64,000 nt of DNA from JAKFWF01 sp963750535 (GCA_963750535.1 CAVVRF010000028.1:310001-374000); one strand, 5' to 3'; positions 18,833 through 27,666 are shown, numbered from the stretch's first letter. Numbers and translations: made by a program. Notes: generated by a model from the letters alone, not told the origin.

Positions 18833-19946
18833 ATGACGACTTTCAGTAGACGCAAGTTCATCAGGGGTGCAGGTGTTGCCGGTACCGCCGCTGCCGCCAG
18901 CACCCTTGCAGCGCCGGCAATCGCGCAGAGCATGCCGGAGATCCGCTGGCGCCTGACTGCAAGCTGGCCGAAATCGCTCGACACGCTGTATGGCGGCGCC
19001 GAGAACTTCGCCAAGTTCGTGTCGGAGGCGACGGACGGCAAATTCCAGATCCAGAGTTTTGCTGGCGGCGAGATCGTGCCGCCGCTGCAGGCGACCGATG
19101 CCGTGATCAACGGCACCGTAGAGATGTGCCACACTGCTCAATACTACATGTGGGGCAAGGATCCGACCTGGGCACTGGGCTGTGCCGTGCCATTCGGTCT
19201 CAACGGCCGCCAGCAGGCGGCCTGGTGGTACGAGGGCGGTGGCGAAGCAGCTGATGAACGCGTTCCACGCCAAGAACAACGTCTATCGCCTGTTGTGCGG
19301 AAACACGAGTGCCCAGATGGGCGGTTGGTTCCGCAAGGAGATCAACACCGTCGACGATCTGAAGGGACTGAAGTTCCGGGCTGGCGGATTTGCCGGCGCT
19401 GTCATGTCGAAGCTCGGTGTCGTGCCGCAGCAGATCGGCGGCGGCGACATTTATCCGGCGCTCGAGAAGGGCACCATCGACGGCGCCGAGTGGGTCGGCC
19501 CCTACGATGATGAGAAGCTCGGCTTCTACAAGGTCGCCAAGTACTACTACTATCCCGGCTGGTGGGAGGGCGGCGCCATGCTGAGTCTCCATGTCAACAA
19601 GCCGAAATGGGACAGCCTGCCCAAGCACTATCAATCGATCTGCAAGGCGGCGGCGGCTCACGCCAACAGCGTGATGGTCGCGCGGTACGATGTCCAGAAT
19701 CCGGCTGCCATCAAGCGTCTCGTCGGCAACGGTGTGCAGCTGCGGCCGTTCTCGGAAGCGATCCTCGACGCCTGCTTCAAGTCGGCCAATGAGGTCTATG
19801 CCGACATCTCTGGAAAGAATGCCGACTTCAAGAAGATCTGGGAGCACATGAAGGCGTTCCGTGCCGAGAGCTACCTCTGGCTGCAGCTGCCGGACAACAC
19901 CTACGACACCTACATGATGATCCAGCAGCGCAAGAACACGCTCTGA
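18833..19946 (+). CDS. TRAP transporter solute receptor, DctP/TakP type, copy 2 (one frame break)
   Basis: Tandem paralogue of the preceding gene, sharing most residues: Tat signal SRRKFIRGAGVAG ending APAIAQ, FAGGEIVPPLQATDAV, NTSAQMGGWFRKEINTVDDL, GLKFRAGGFAG, GTIDGAEWVGPYDDEKLGF. One extra G near 19243 breaks the frame; removing it gives YEGGGKQLMNAF, matching YEAGGIDLLNEF of copy 1, and restores 370 residues. The ATG at 18833 sits after GAAGGGAAACGG. The conserved ligand-pocket motifs argue both copies are functional receptors, perhaps for related acids. Confidence 0.9.
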
Positions 19947-19974
19947 TCCGGCAGCCGGATCGCGCCTGAGCTCG

Positions 19975-20004
19975 GAGGCCCGGGACATCGTCCTGGGCCT
20001 CTTT
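19975..20004 (+). terminator. rho-independent terminator after TRAP receptors
   Basis: A 12-bp stem GAGGCCCGGGAC/GTCCTGGGCCTC with an ATC loop, followed by TTT. It lies 28 nt after the stop codon of the second receptor. Confidence 0.8.
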
Positions 20005-20016
20005 GCTTGCTGGGCG

Positions 20017-20175
20017 GATGGTCCCGGCACGGTGTTCGCCAACCGCTGCGATTACCTCGATCCCGGCCTTGCCTGGACCGGTGTCAAGGATACCGGGCGC
20101 GGCGCATCGCTGTCGCAGGTCGGCTACGAGATGCTGACCCGGCCGAAGAGCATCCACCTGCGGCAGGTCAGCTGA
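20017..20175 (+). pseudogene. C-terminal remnant of an aldehyde dehydrogenase
   Basis: 52 codons plus stop, starting in the terminator region with no start codon. The translation runs GTVFANRCDYLDPGLAWTGV, then KDTGRGASLSQVGYEMLTRP and KSIHLRQVS, which is the conserved last segment of NAD(P)-dependent aldehyde dehydrogenases (NRCDYLDP..WTG.K.TGRG motif). Nothing upstream encodes the rest of the enzyme; the preceding sequence is the TRAP terminator. It is therefore a relic end. Its stop overlaps the convergent DMT gene by a few bases. Confidence 0.8.
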
Positions 20176-21010
20176 GGCGGAGCATCACTACGCCGAAGAC
20201 TATGACCGCGGCTGCGCTCCATCGCCACCGCGTCATCGGTTCGGCCAGGAAGACGGTGCCGATCAGGGCTGCGAACAGCACGCCGGTTTCGCGGAGCGCG
20301 GCAACGAGCGCGATCGGTGCCTTGGTCATCGCCCAGGTGGCGATGATGTAGGCGGTGGTCGACATGCTGGCGGCACCGACGGCCGCCGGCCACTTGGTCC
20401 TCAGCTCCGCATATACGGACGGTCCGCGCACATGCAGCGCGGTCGCGGCCATGACTACGGCGTTGCCGAGCATCTCCCACAGGATGAAACTCGCGGCTGA
20501 GCCGTTGATGCGGGAGCCATGGCCGTCGACGATCGTGTAGGCGCAGATCGTACATGCCGTCGCCAGCGCGAAGCCGACAGCATGCAACTCGAAGCCGCCA
20601 TCGCGGCTGCCCTTCACCGACATCAACAGGACGCCTGACGCAAGCGCCAGGATGCCTCCATAACCGACGGTCGACAGTGTCTCGCCGAGAAGTACCGCGG
20701 TCCCGATCGCGGTCAGCAGCGGCGCCGTGCCGCGCGCAATCGGGTAGACATGGCTGAGGTCGCCGGCGCGATAGGCCGAGATCAGGAAATAGCGATAGAT
20801 CGCGTGCAGAGCCCAGGACAGCGCAATCCACGGCCATGCCGCGGTTTCCGGCCACTTGACGAACCAGACGCCGACTGCGGCAATCACGCCGCCGGCGGCA
20901 CTGATCCGCGCCATGCTGTCGAACGGATCACCGCCGCCCTTCAGCAGCGCATTCCATCCGGCATGCATGGCAGCGGCGGCTATGACGGCAAGGAAGACGT
21001 AGGCGTCCAA
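20168..21010 (-). CDS. EamA/DMT-family transporter
   Basis: Drug/metabolite-transporter family protein of about 280 residues with ten predicted hydrophobic helices and an internal EamA duplication. Recognisable landmarks are AAMHAGWNALLKGG in helix 1, YPIARGTAPLLTAIG and the second-repeat ALRETGVLFAALIGTVFLAE. I place the start at the TTG at 21010 (LDAYVFLAVI); a further TTG at 21040 is possible and there is no good ATG. Substrate unknown. Its stop lies inside the aldehyde-dehydrogenase remnant on the other strand. Confidence 0.82.
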   Translation of the reverse strand: MDAYVFLAVIAAAAMHAGWNALLKGGGDPFDSMARISAAGGVIAAVGVWFVKWPETAAWPWIALSWALHAIYRYFLISAYRAGDLSHVYPIARGTAPLLTAIGTAVLLGETLSTVGYGGILALASGVLLMSVKGSRDGGFELHAVGFALATACTICAYTIVDGHGSRINGSAASFILWEMLGNAVVMAATALHVRGPSVYAELRTKWPAAVGAASMSTTAYIIATWAMTKAPIALVAALRETGVLFAALIGTVFLAEPMTRWRWSAAAVIVFGVVMLRLS

Positions 21011-21194
21011 AGACCTGATCCGGCGGGTGCGGTGGGGCAAAGCTGCCGAAATTAGAATGCGCCTGCAAAGCTGTCACGACCTTTCGCAGCGGCCCTCGCC
21101 GCCGCAACAGTGCATGAAGGGCGATGGCGATTGCGGTACGCTGCCTGCTATGCTCTGTGTCGCGTCAATGTCACGATGCGACGGGGAGGACACC

Positions 21195-22142
21195 ATGATC
21201 CCGACACTCAGGACGACGACCGTGCTCGATCGCATGGGCATGAAGCGCAGCGACGAGGCGTTTCTGACCGGCCTGCGCAATGCGCCCGGCGCTCGTTTCC
21301 TGGTGCTGGCCGACGCCAAGCCGGTGATCGTGTCGAACGAGGCGAAGACCGAGGCGGCGATCCGGTGGTTCGGCCAGGACGAGCTGCAGGGCCTCGGGCT
21401 GCCGACGGCGGACGCAATTTTCCTCGGTGTCGACCGCAAGACCGGGATCGGCCACTTCGCGATCGCCGTCAGCGAGCATCGCGCCAAGAATGCGCCCGGC
21501 GGCGTCCAGATGATGCGCCCGATCGTCGACCTGCGCACCCTTGCCATGCAAGGCGCGATGGATGCCGACGAGCTGTCACTCGTGGGCCAGGCCAAGGCGC
21601 TCACCCACTGGCACGAGAGCGCCCACTGCTGCGGCCGCTGCGGCGGCACGACGATGATCAAGGACGGCGGCTGGCGGCGGAAGTGCTGGGCCTGCGGGCA
21701 AGAGCATTTCCCGCGCACCGATCCGGTCGTGATCATGCTGGTGACCGACGGCGAGCGCTGCCTGCTCGGTCACGAAGGCCGCTTCCAGAAGGAGCCGCGC
21801 ATGTATTCGACGCTCGCCGGTTTCATCGAGCCTGGCGAGGACCTCGAGCATGCGGTTCGCCGCGAGATCTACGAGGAAGCCGGGCTGGAAATCGGCGAGG
21901 TGCGCTACCACTCCTGCCAGCCATGGCCGTTCCCGCATTCGCTGATGCTCGGCGCGCTGGCGATGGCGAAGACGACCGAGATCAAGATCGATCCCAACGA
22001 GATCGAGGAGGCGCGCTGGTTCGACCGGAACGAGGTTCGACTGATGCTCGACAAGAAGCATCCGCAGAACTACTGGGTGCCGGGCCAGCAGGCGATCGCC
22101 CGCTCGCTGATCAAGGCATATGTCAACGAATGGTGGAAGTAG
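21195..22142 (+). CDS. nudC: NAD(+)/NADH diphosphatase NudC (mRNA decapping Nudix)
   Basis: Hydrolyses NADH to NMNH and AMP and removes NAD caps from RNA. 315 residues from the ATG at 21195, preceded by GGGGAGGA at ideal spacing; longer upstream reading is not family-like. The zinc ribbon is HCCGRCGG and KCWACGQEHFPRTDP, the Nudix box GFIEPGEDLEHAVRREIYEE with AGLEIGEV, and the NudC-specific signature SCQPWPFPHSLMLG. All expected catalytic glutamates are present. It is followed 32 nt later by a CDP-alcohol phosphotransferase on the same strand. Confidence 0.94.
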   Translation: MIPTLRTTTVLDRMGMKRSDEAFLTGLRNAPGARFLVLADAKPVIVSNEAKTEAAIRWFGQDELQGLGLPTADAIFLGVDRKTGIGHFAIAVSEHRAKNAPGGVQMMRPIVDLRTLAMQGAMDADELSLVGQAKALTHWHESAHCCGRCGGTTMIKDGGWRRKCWACGQEHFPRTDPVVIMLVTDGERCLLGHEGRFQKEPRMYSTLAGFIEPGEDLEHAVRREIYEEAGLEIGEVRYHSCQPWPFPHSLMLGALAMAKTTEIKIDPNEIEEARWFDRNEVRLMLDKKHPQNYWVPGQQAIARSLIKAYVNEWWK

Positions 22143-22174
22143 ACGCCGCAAGGGCCTGAGGCGAGGCGCTGCCG

Positions 22175-22783
22175 ATGCTCGATGCCCGCATCAGACCCCA
22201 TATCGATCCGCCGCTCGCGGCGATGGCGCGCCGGATCGTGGCGGCCGGCGTCGGTGCTGACCAGATCACCATTGCCGGCGCCGTGCTCGGATGCCTCGCC
22301 GCGGCGGCGGTGGCGGCCGGTGCTTTCTTCGCTGCGCTCTGCTTGTTCCTGGCCGGTCGCCTGCTCGACGGTCTCGACGGTGCCGTGGCCCGGCAGACCA
22401 GGCCGACCAACCGGGGCGGGTTTCTCGACATCGCGCTGGATTTCGTCGTCTACGCCGCGATGCCGCTGGCCTTCGCAGTGCACGACCCGGCGGCGAACGC
22501 CTTGCCGGCGGCTGCGCTTCTCGCCGGTATCGTCGTCAATGGCGCGGCTTTTCTCGCCTTCGCCGTGATGGCCGAGCGGCTGAAGATCGACGCAAGAGCG
22601 CAGGGCTTGAAGTCGCTCTACTACCTCGGAGGCTTGGCGGAGGGCAGCGAAACGATCTTGTTCTTCGCCGCCTTCTGCCTGTGGCCCGCGTGGTTCGGGC
22701 CGCTCGCTTTAGCCTTTGCAGGCCTCTGCCTCATATCGGGGTTCGCCAGGATCGCGATCGGCTGGCGCCTGTTGGATCGCTGA
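22175..22783 (+). CDS. CDP-alcohol phosphatidyltransferase family protein
   Basis: Integral membrane enzyme of 202 residues with the CDP-alcohol phosphotransferase motif LDGLDGAVAR...GGFLDIALD, matching D-G-x2-A-R-x(8-9)-G-x3-D-x3-D. Six hydrophobic segments are visible. The family makes phosphatidyl-alcohols such as PG, PS or archaetidyl lipids; the acceptor here cannot be told from sequence. It probably shares a transcript with nudC. Its stop is 1 nt from the convergent metZ stop. Confidence 0.85.
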   Translation: MLDARIRPHIDPPLAAMARRIVAAGVGADQITIAGAVLGCLAAAAVAAGAFFAALCLFLAGRLLDGLDGAVARQTRPTNRGGFLDIALDFVVYAAMPLAFAVHDPAANALPAAALLAGIVVNGAAFLAFAVMAERLKIDARAQGLKSLYYLGGLAEGSETILFFAAFCLWPAWFGPLALAFAGLCLISGFARIAIGWRLLDR

Positions 22784-23995
22784 TCAGGCGCCCGCTGCGG
22801 CGTCGAGCGCCTGGTCGATGTCGGCTTGCAGGTCCCCCACCGCTTCGAGACCGACCGACAGCCGCACCATGCCGTCGGTGATGCCGAGCTCGGCCCGCGC
22901 CTCCGGCTTCAACCGCTGGTGGGTGGTGGTGGTCGGATGGGTGATGAGGCTCTTGGTATCGCCGAGATTGTTCGAGATCTTGACCAGCTTCAACGCATTG
23001 AGGAAGCGGAACGCCGCGCTCTTGCCGCCGGTCACCTCGAACGTCACCACCTGGCCACCGCCCTTCATCTGCGCGCGCGCGATCGCAACCTGCGGGTGAT
23101 CGGCGCGACCCGGGTACAGCACCCGGCCGACCTGACTGCCCTTGGTCGCCAGATGATCCGCGATCGCCGCCGCCGAGGCGCATTGCGCGCGCACCCGGAT
23201 CGGCAGGGTCTCGAGGCCCTTCAGCATCACCCAGGCGTTGAACGGGCTGATCGACGGTCCGGTCTGGCGGACGAAATCGTGCAGGTAATCCTTCACGAAC
23301 TGTTTGCTCGCGAGCACCACGCCGCCAAGGCACCGGCCCTGGCCGTCGATGTGCTTGGTCGCCGAGTACACCACCACGTCGGCGCCGAGCTGCAGCGGCT
23401 TCTGCAGGATCGGCGTCGCAAACACGTTGTCGACGAACACCAGCGCGCCGCGCTCGTGCGCGATCCTGGCGACGCCGGCGATGTCGACCAGCTCGAGCGT
23501 CGGGTTGGCCGGTGTCTCGAAGAAGAATGCCCGGGTGTTGGGCCGTACCGCCTCGCGCCAGTTGTCGAGATTGCGCCCGTCGACGAGGGTCGACTGGATG
23601 CCGAACCGTGGGCAAAGGTCCTCGATGACATAGCGGCACGAGCCGAACATCGCCCGGGCGGCAACGATGTGATCGCCGTTCCTGAGATAGCCGAGCAGCG
23701 CCGCGGTGACGGCGGCCATGCCGGTCGCCGTCGCCCGCGCCTCCTCGGCGCCTTCGAGCAGCCGCATGCGCTCCTCGAACATGGCGACCGTCGGATTGCC
23801 GAAGCGGCTGTACTGGAAGCCTGGATCCTCGTTCTTGAAGCGCGCCTCGGCCTGCTCGGCGCTGGCGTAGACGAAGCCCTGGGTCAGGAACAGCGCCTCG
23901 GAGGTCTCGCCGTACTGCGAGCGCAATACGCCGCCGTGAACGAGCTGCGTCTCGGGCGACCATTGGGCGGGATCGGTGATCTTGTTCTTGGACAT
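22784..23995 (-). CDS. metZ: O-succinylhomoserine sulfhydrylase MetZ
   Basis: PLP enzyme of the Cys/Met-metabolism fold that makes homocysteine directly from O-succinylhomoserine and sulfide. 403 residues. GFQYSRFGNPTVAMFEERM, GMAAVTAALLGYLRNGDHI and the PLP-lysine motif VVYSATKHIDGQGR identify the family. MetZ rather than cystathionine gamma-synthase is supported by the PSISPFNAWVMLKGLETLP segment and by the SAM-II riboswitch upstream, which in Alphaproteobacteria controls metA and metZ. The ATG at 23995 has GAGG 7 nt upstream, and that GAGG lies within a 10-bp stem (see regulatory entries). Confidence 0.92.
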   Translation of the reverse strand: MSKNKITDPAQWSPETQLVHGGVLRSQYGETSEALFLTQGFVYASAEQAEARFKNEDPGFQYSRFGNPTVAMFEERMRLLEGAEEARATATGMAAVTAALLGYLRNGDHIVAARAMFGSCRYVIEDLCPRFGIQSTLVDGRNLDNWREAVRPNTRAFFFETPANPTLELVDIAGVARIAHERGALVFVDNVFATPILQKPLQLGADVVVYSATKHIDGQGRCLGGVVLASKQFVKDYLHDFVRQTGPSISPFNAWVMLKGLETLPIRVRAQCASAAAIADHLATKGSQVGRVLYPGRADHPQVAIARAQMKGGGQVVTFEVTGGKSAAFRFLNALKLVKISNNLGDTKSLITHPTTTTHQRLKPEARAELGITDGMVRLSVGLEAVGDLQADIDQALDAAAGA

Positions 23996-24002
23996 GGACT
24001 AA

Positions 24003-24077
24003 CCTCAACTCCTCATGCGGTGCCCGTTGCCGAGGCGACCAGCTGAAAAGCCGGCCCAACCGCTGATGGAGTTGAGG
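24003..24077 (-). promoter_or_regulatory. Shine-Dalgarno sequestering stem in metZ leader
   Basis: On the leader RNA, CCTCAACTCC (24077-24068) is exactly complementary to GGAGTTGAGG (24012-24003), the segment holding the metZ ribosome-binding site 7 nt before the ATG. The 10-bp perfect stem would close translation initiation. It sits between the SAM-II aptamer and the start codon, so it is a candidate expression platform. Confidence 0.6.
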
Positions 24078-24106
24078 GCCGAACGGCCTCGCAGTCCTGG
24101 AGCGGC

Positions 24107-24160
24107 CCTTTAGCGAATTATTTTACGTGGCTGCAAGCCGGCCGGCCAAATCACCACGGT
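24107..24160 (-). ncRNA. SAM-II riboswitch aptamer
   Basis: Reading the minus strand, the sequence CCGTGGTGATTTGGCC, then GGCCGGCTTGCAGCCACGT, AAAATAATTCGCTAAAGG matches the SAM-II consensus: the P1 GUGGUGAUUUG, the GCUUGCAGCCACGU core pairing with GUGG, and the terminal UCGCUAAA pseudoknot segment. It lies upstream of metZ, the known genetic context of this aptamer. The region after it carries an SD-sequestering stem. Confidence 0.93.
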
Positions 24161-24169
24161 AGAGACCGT

Positions 24170-24198
24170 CTCGTATCGCGGGCGACGGGATCGGTCAA
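24170..24198 (-). promoter_or_regulatory. sigma-70-type promoter for metZ leader
   Basis: TTGACC (24198-24193), a 17-bp spacer and TACGAG (24175-24170) lie just upstream of the SAM-II aptamer on the minus strand; initiation about 7 nt later would place the aptamer at the very 5' end of the transcript. Confidence 0.65.
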
Positions 24199-24247
24199 GC
24201 ATCAGTGACTGGCTGACGGTGGCGCGGCGCAATAAGCTCCGGCGCAA

Positions 24248-25429
24248 ATGCACGGACGAGCAGGGCACGCCGTGGACCAATTCTACACTCGTCTCCGCAG
24301 TTTCAGCGCCTTCGAGCGGGTGGTAGATCCGACCGTGTTCGAGCCGCTGCCCGATGACTGGACGATCGGCGTCACCGACGTCGTCGGCTCGACCGCGGCC
24401 ATCGCCGCCGGGCGCTACAAGGCCGTGAACATGGCCGGCGCGGCAGTCATCAGCGCGGTGATGAACGCGCTCGGACACCGCGAGTTCCCGTTCGTGTTCG
24501 GCGGCGACGGCGCCGCATTCGCGGTCACGCCCGAGGACGTCGCGAAGGTTCGGGCGCCGCTGGCGCGCACCGTGCGCTGGGTGGCGGACGATCTGGCGCT
24601 CGAGATGCGGGCGGCGATGGTGCCGGTCGCCGCGACGCGGGACGCCGGCCACGACGTCCGCGTCGCCCGCTTTGCGGCATCGAGTGCCGCGAGCTATGCG
24701 ATGTTTTCCGGCGGCGGGCTTGCCTGGGCCGAAGCCCGGATGAAGGCCGGCGCCTTCGCGATCCCGCCTGCGGCCGACGATGCACGGCCCGACCTCACCG
24801 GATTGTCGTGCCGGTGGGAGCCGCTGGAAAGCCGCAACGGCGTGATGTTGTCGATGATCGTGCAGCGCGCCGCGGCGGCCGATGCGAAGAGCTTCGCGGC
24901 GACCGTGGTCAGGCTGCTCGAGGTGATCGATGCGGCGGAGGAGCGGCAAGGACATCCGACGCCGGAGGCGGGGCCACGCTACCGGTGGCCGCCGGCCGGG
25001 CTCGAGCTCGAGGTCCGGGCGACGCGCGGTGCGCAATCGCCTTGGCGCCGGCGAGTTACCCTGGCGATGCAGACCCTGCTCGGGCTCTTGCTGTTTCGCA
25101 CCGGCTGGCGGCTCGGCGCCTTCGAGCCCGTCCACTACCTGCGCCAGACCGGCCTCAACACCGACTTCCGCAAGTTCGACGACGGCCTGCGGATGACCGT
25201 CGATTGCCGGCAGGGCACGGCCGACAGGCTGCAGCGGATGCTCGACGAGGCCGAGGCTGGTGGCGTGGTCAGGTACGGCCTGCACCGCCAGGACCGCGCG
25301 CTAATGACCTGCATCGTGCCCTCGATCACGGCCGACGATCACCTGCATTTCGTCGATGGCGCCGGCGGCGGCTATGCGATGGCGGCTCTGCAGTTGAAAA
25401 CGAAGGCCGCCGCGGACACGGCTGCTTGA
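24248..25429 (+). CDS. DUF3095 family protein (adenylate-cyclase-like)
   Basis: A 393-residue protein recognised by the opening LPDDWTIGVTDVVGSTAAIA (a DxxxST nucleotide-cyclase-like start), then KAVNMAGAAVISAVMNALG, FPFVFGGDGAAFAV (GGDG, cyclase-like metal site) and the C-terminal FRKFDDGLRMTVDCRQG. The family is related in fold to class III cyclases but no activity is established. ATG at 24248; a GTG at 24272 is an alternative. Divergent from metZ; the shared intergenic region contains the metZ promoter. Confidence 0.82.
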   Translation: MHGRAGHAVDQFYTRLRSFSAFERVVDPTVFEPLPDDWTIGVTDVVGSTAAIAAGRYKAVNMAGAAVISAVMNALGHREFPFVFGGDGAAFAVTPEDVAKVRAPLARTVRWVADDLALEMRAAMVPVAATRDAGHDVRVARFAASSAASYAMFSGGGLAWAEARMKAGAFAIPPAADDARPDLTGLSCRWEPLESRNGVMLSMIVQRAAAADAKSFAATVVRLLEVIDAAEERQGHPTPEAGPRYRWPPAGLELEVRATRGAQSPWRRRVTLAMQTLLGLLLFRTGWRLGAFEPVHYLRQTGLNTDFRKFDDGLRMTVDCRQGTADRLQRMLDEAEAGGVVRYGLHRQDRALMTCIVPSITADDHLHFVDGAGGGYAMAALQLKTKAAADTAA

Positions 25430-25460
25430 CGGGGGCGTGCCCGGCGGGCACAGCAGGTGC

Positions 25461-26603
25461 ATGACCAAGTCGACCGTCAAGAGAAGCGCCGGGCCGGTAG
25501 CCGCTTCGGCCGCGAAGCCAGGGAGCGGGGTGCTGCCGGCACAGGCCTTGCGCGCCCTGACGGCGTCCGGCGTGATCGGCTTGTCCGAGCCGCTGGCGGC
25601 CCGGCAGCTGCAGCCGGCGAGCCTGGATCTGCGCCTTGGCGCGGTCGCCCATCGCGTGCGTGCGAGCTTCCTTCCCGGCCCCGGCACGACGGTCAACTCG
25701 AAGCTTGAAAGCCTGCGGCTGCATACGTTCGATTTGACCCGGGGCGCGGTGCTGGAGACCGGTTGCGTCTATATCGTGCCGTTGCTGGAATCGCTCGACC
25801 TGCCGGCCGACCTGTCGGGATCGGCCAACCCCAAGAGCTCGACCGGGCGGCTTGACGTGTTCACGCGGGTGATCGCCGACGGCGCCGCTGCGTTCGACCA
25901 GATTTCATCCGGCTACGCTGGGCCGCTCTACGCGGAGATCTGTCCGCAAACCTTTCCAATCGTCGTGCGCCAGGGCTCGACGTTGAGCCAAATCCGGCTG
26001 CGCCGGGGCACGGCGCAGGTCCCCGACGAGGCGTTGCGCGAATTGCAGCGCTCCGCCAGGCTGGTCAGCGGCGGCGTCGAGGACATCGAGGGTGGCATCG
26101 CGCTATCGGTCGATCTCATCGGCGACGCCGACGGCCTCGTCGGCTACCGGGCCAAGCGGCACACCGGCCTCGTCGACGTCAACGTGTCCGGCGCATGCCC
26201 TATCGCCGACTATTGGGAGCCGATTCATGCCGGCAAGGGAGCAAGCCGGCGGCTCATTCTCGATCCCGATCAGTTCTACATTCTCGCGTCCAAGGAAGCG
26301 GTGCACGTGCCGCCGGCCTATGCCGCTGAAATGATGCCTTTCAATCCGCTGGTGGGCGAGTTCCGGGTGCACTACGCGGGCTTCATGGACCCCGGGTTCG
26401 GCCACGGGCCGGCCGGCGGCTCGGGCGCGCGCGTTGTGCTCGAGGTACGCAGCCACAAGGTGCCGTTCGTGCTTGAAGATGGGCAGATCATCGGCCGTCT
26501 CATCTACGAAAAGCTGACCGAGATGCCCGAGATGCTCTATGGTCGCGATCTCGGCAGCAACTATCAGGGCCAGGCGCTGAAGCTGTCGAAGCACTTCAAG
26601 TAA
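25461..26603 (+). CDS. dcd: 2'-deoxycytidine 5'-triphosphate deaminase, long alphaproteobacterial form
   Basis: Deaminates dCTP to dUTP for thymidylate supply. The 380 residues are about twice the classical Dcd, as in the two-domain alphaproteobacterial family. N-terminal QPASLDLRLGAVAHRVRASF, LSGSANPKSSTGRLDVFTRV and the YAGPLYAEICPQTFPIVVRQG segment form the first dUTPase-like fold. The second half contains VDVNVSGACPIADYWEPIH and LILDPDQFYILASKEAVHVP. The start at the ATG at 25461 is preferred over an upstream alternative with little family similarity. Confidence 0.88.
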   Translation: MTKSTVKRSAGPVAASAAKPGSGVLPAQALRALTASGVIGLSEPLAARQLQPASLDLRLGAVAHRVRASFLPGPGTTVNSKLESLRLHTFDLTRGAVLETGCVYIVPLLESLDLPADLSGSANPKSSTGRLDVFTRVIADGAAAFDQISSGYAGPLYAEICPQTFPIVVRQGSTLSQIRLRRGTAQVPDEALRELQRSARLVSGGVEDIEGGIALSVDLIGDADGLVGYRAKRHTGLVDVNVSGACPIADYWEPIHAGKGASRRLILDPDQFYILASKEAVHVPPAYAAEMMPFNPLVGEFRVHYAGFMDPGFGHGPAGGSGARVVLEVRSHKVPFVLEDGQIIGRLIYEKLTEMPEMLYGRDLGSNYQGQALKLSKHFK

Positions 26604-26712
26604 CGCCGTGACGCATGACGCCGCCGCAGCGCTGCTGCGCTGATTCCGGCTGGCGCCGGCGGCGGTCTGCGGCTTTGATGTGGCAAAGCCGAGTTCGGGG
26701 AGCAAGCGCAGG

Positions 26713-27666
26713 ATGGCGACGCCGACAGTCGATGCCTCGTCGGAGGGCACGGTATTCGGCTTCAGCCCTGTGATCGCGGCGATGCTGATGATGATCATGG
26801 CGGGGATCACGTCCTCGCTCCTGCATATCGGCGTTCGCTACGTGAGCCCGCACCTGCCGACGCTCGAGATCGTGTTCCTGCGCTCGTTGTTCACCATCCT
26901 GGTGACGCTGCCGGTGGTATTCCGCCCAGGCCAGGTGTCGTGGCGCACCAACAATCTGCAGCTGCACGTGATCCGCGGCCTGATCGGCGTGTGCTCGATG
27001 AGCGCCTGGTACTTCGCGCTGGGCCAGATGCCGCTGGCGGATGCCGGAGCGCTGAGCTTCACCACCGCGATCTTCATGACGATCGGCGCCGCGGTATTGT
27101 TCGGCGAGCCGGTCGGGCTGCGGCGATGGAGCGCGGTCATCGTCGGGCTCGTCGGCGCAATGATCGTGCTGAAGCCCGGCTCCGGCGTGGTGAGCTGGCC
27201 GGCGATCGCCGCTGCCGGCTCCAGCGCGCTGTGGGCGGCGTCGCTGCTGATGTCGAAGCAGCTTGCCAAGTACGACAGCGTCACCACCATCACGTTCTAC
27301 CAGCCGCTGATGATCCTGCCGGTGGCGATGCTGGGCTCAATTCCGACCTGGGTGATGCCGAGCCTCGAGGTATGGATTTGCCTGTTCGGCATGGGCATCG
27401 CCGCCGCGATCGGCAACTACGGGTACATCAAGGCGCTGCGCGTCGCCGACGTCGCCATCTCGATGCCCGCGGACTACCTGCGGCTGCTGTGGATGGCAAT
27501 GTGGGGCTATTGGCTGTTCGGGGAAATTCCGACCATGAGCACCTGGATCGGCGCCGCATTGATCATTGGCGCGGCATTCTTCATAACAATCCGTGAGCAG
27601 CAGTTGGCATCGGAACGCGCCCGGGCCGGTGCGGCGTCGGCAGCAAAGAAGGGGGGCACCCGATGA
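26713..27666 (+). CDS. EamA/DMT-family transporter
   Basis: About 317 residues, ten hydrophobic helices in two EamA repeats: LEIVFLRSLFTILVTLPVVF, SMSAWYFALGQMPLADAGAL, FTTAIFMTIGAAVLFGEPVG, and PADYLRLLWMAMWGYWLFGE near the end. This resembles the YdcZ/RhaT-like family members often linked to amino-acid or S-adenosylmethionine export. ATG at 26713, with GGGGAG 11-12 nt upstream. Its stop overlaps the downstream M20 peptidase start (ATGA), so the two are co-translated and the exporter may serve the same metabolic route. Confidence 0.85.
   Translation: MATPTVDASSEGTVFGFSPVIAAMLMMIMAGITSSLLHIGVRYVSPHLPTLEIVFLRSLFTILVTLPVVFRPGQVSWRTNNLQLHVIRGLIGVCSMSAWYFALGQMPLADAGALSFTTAIFMTIGAAVLFGEPVGLRRWSAVIVGLVGAMIVLKPGSGVVSWPAIAAAGSSALWAASLLMSKQLAKYDSVTTITFYQPLMILPVAMLGSIPTWVMPSLEVWICLFGMGIAAAIGNYGYIKALRVADVAISMPADYLRLLWMAMWGYWLFGEIPTMSTWIGAALIIGAAFFITIREQQLASERARAGAASAAKKGGTR

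Noticed and set aside
24068..24105. Intrinsic terminator in the metZ leader as the riboswitch switch
   Set aside because: A GGCCGTTCGGCC hairpin is present but no U-run follows, so transcription termination is less likely than SD sequestration.
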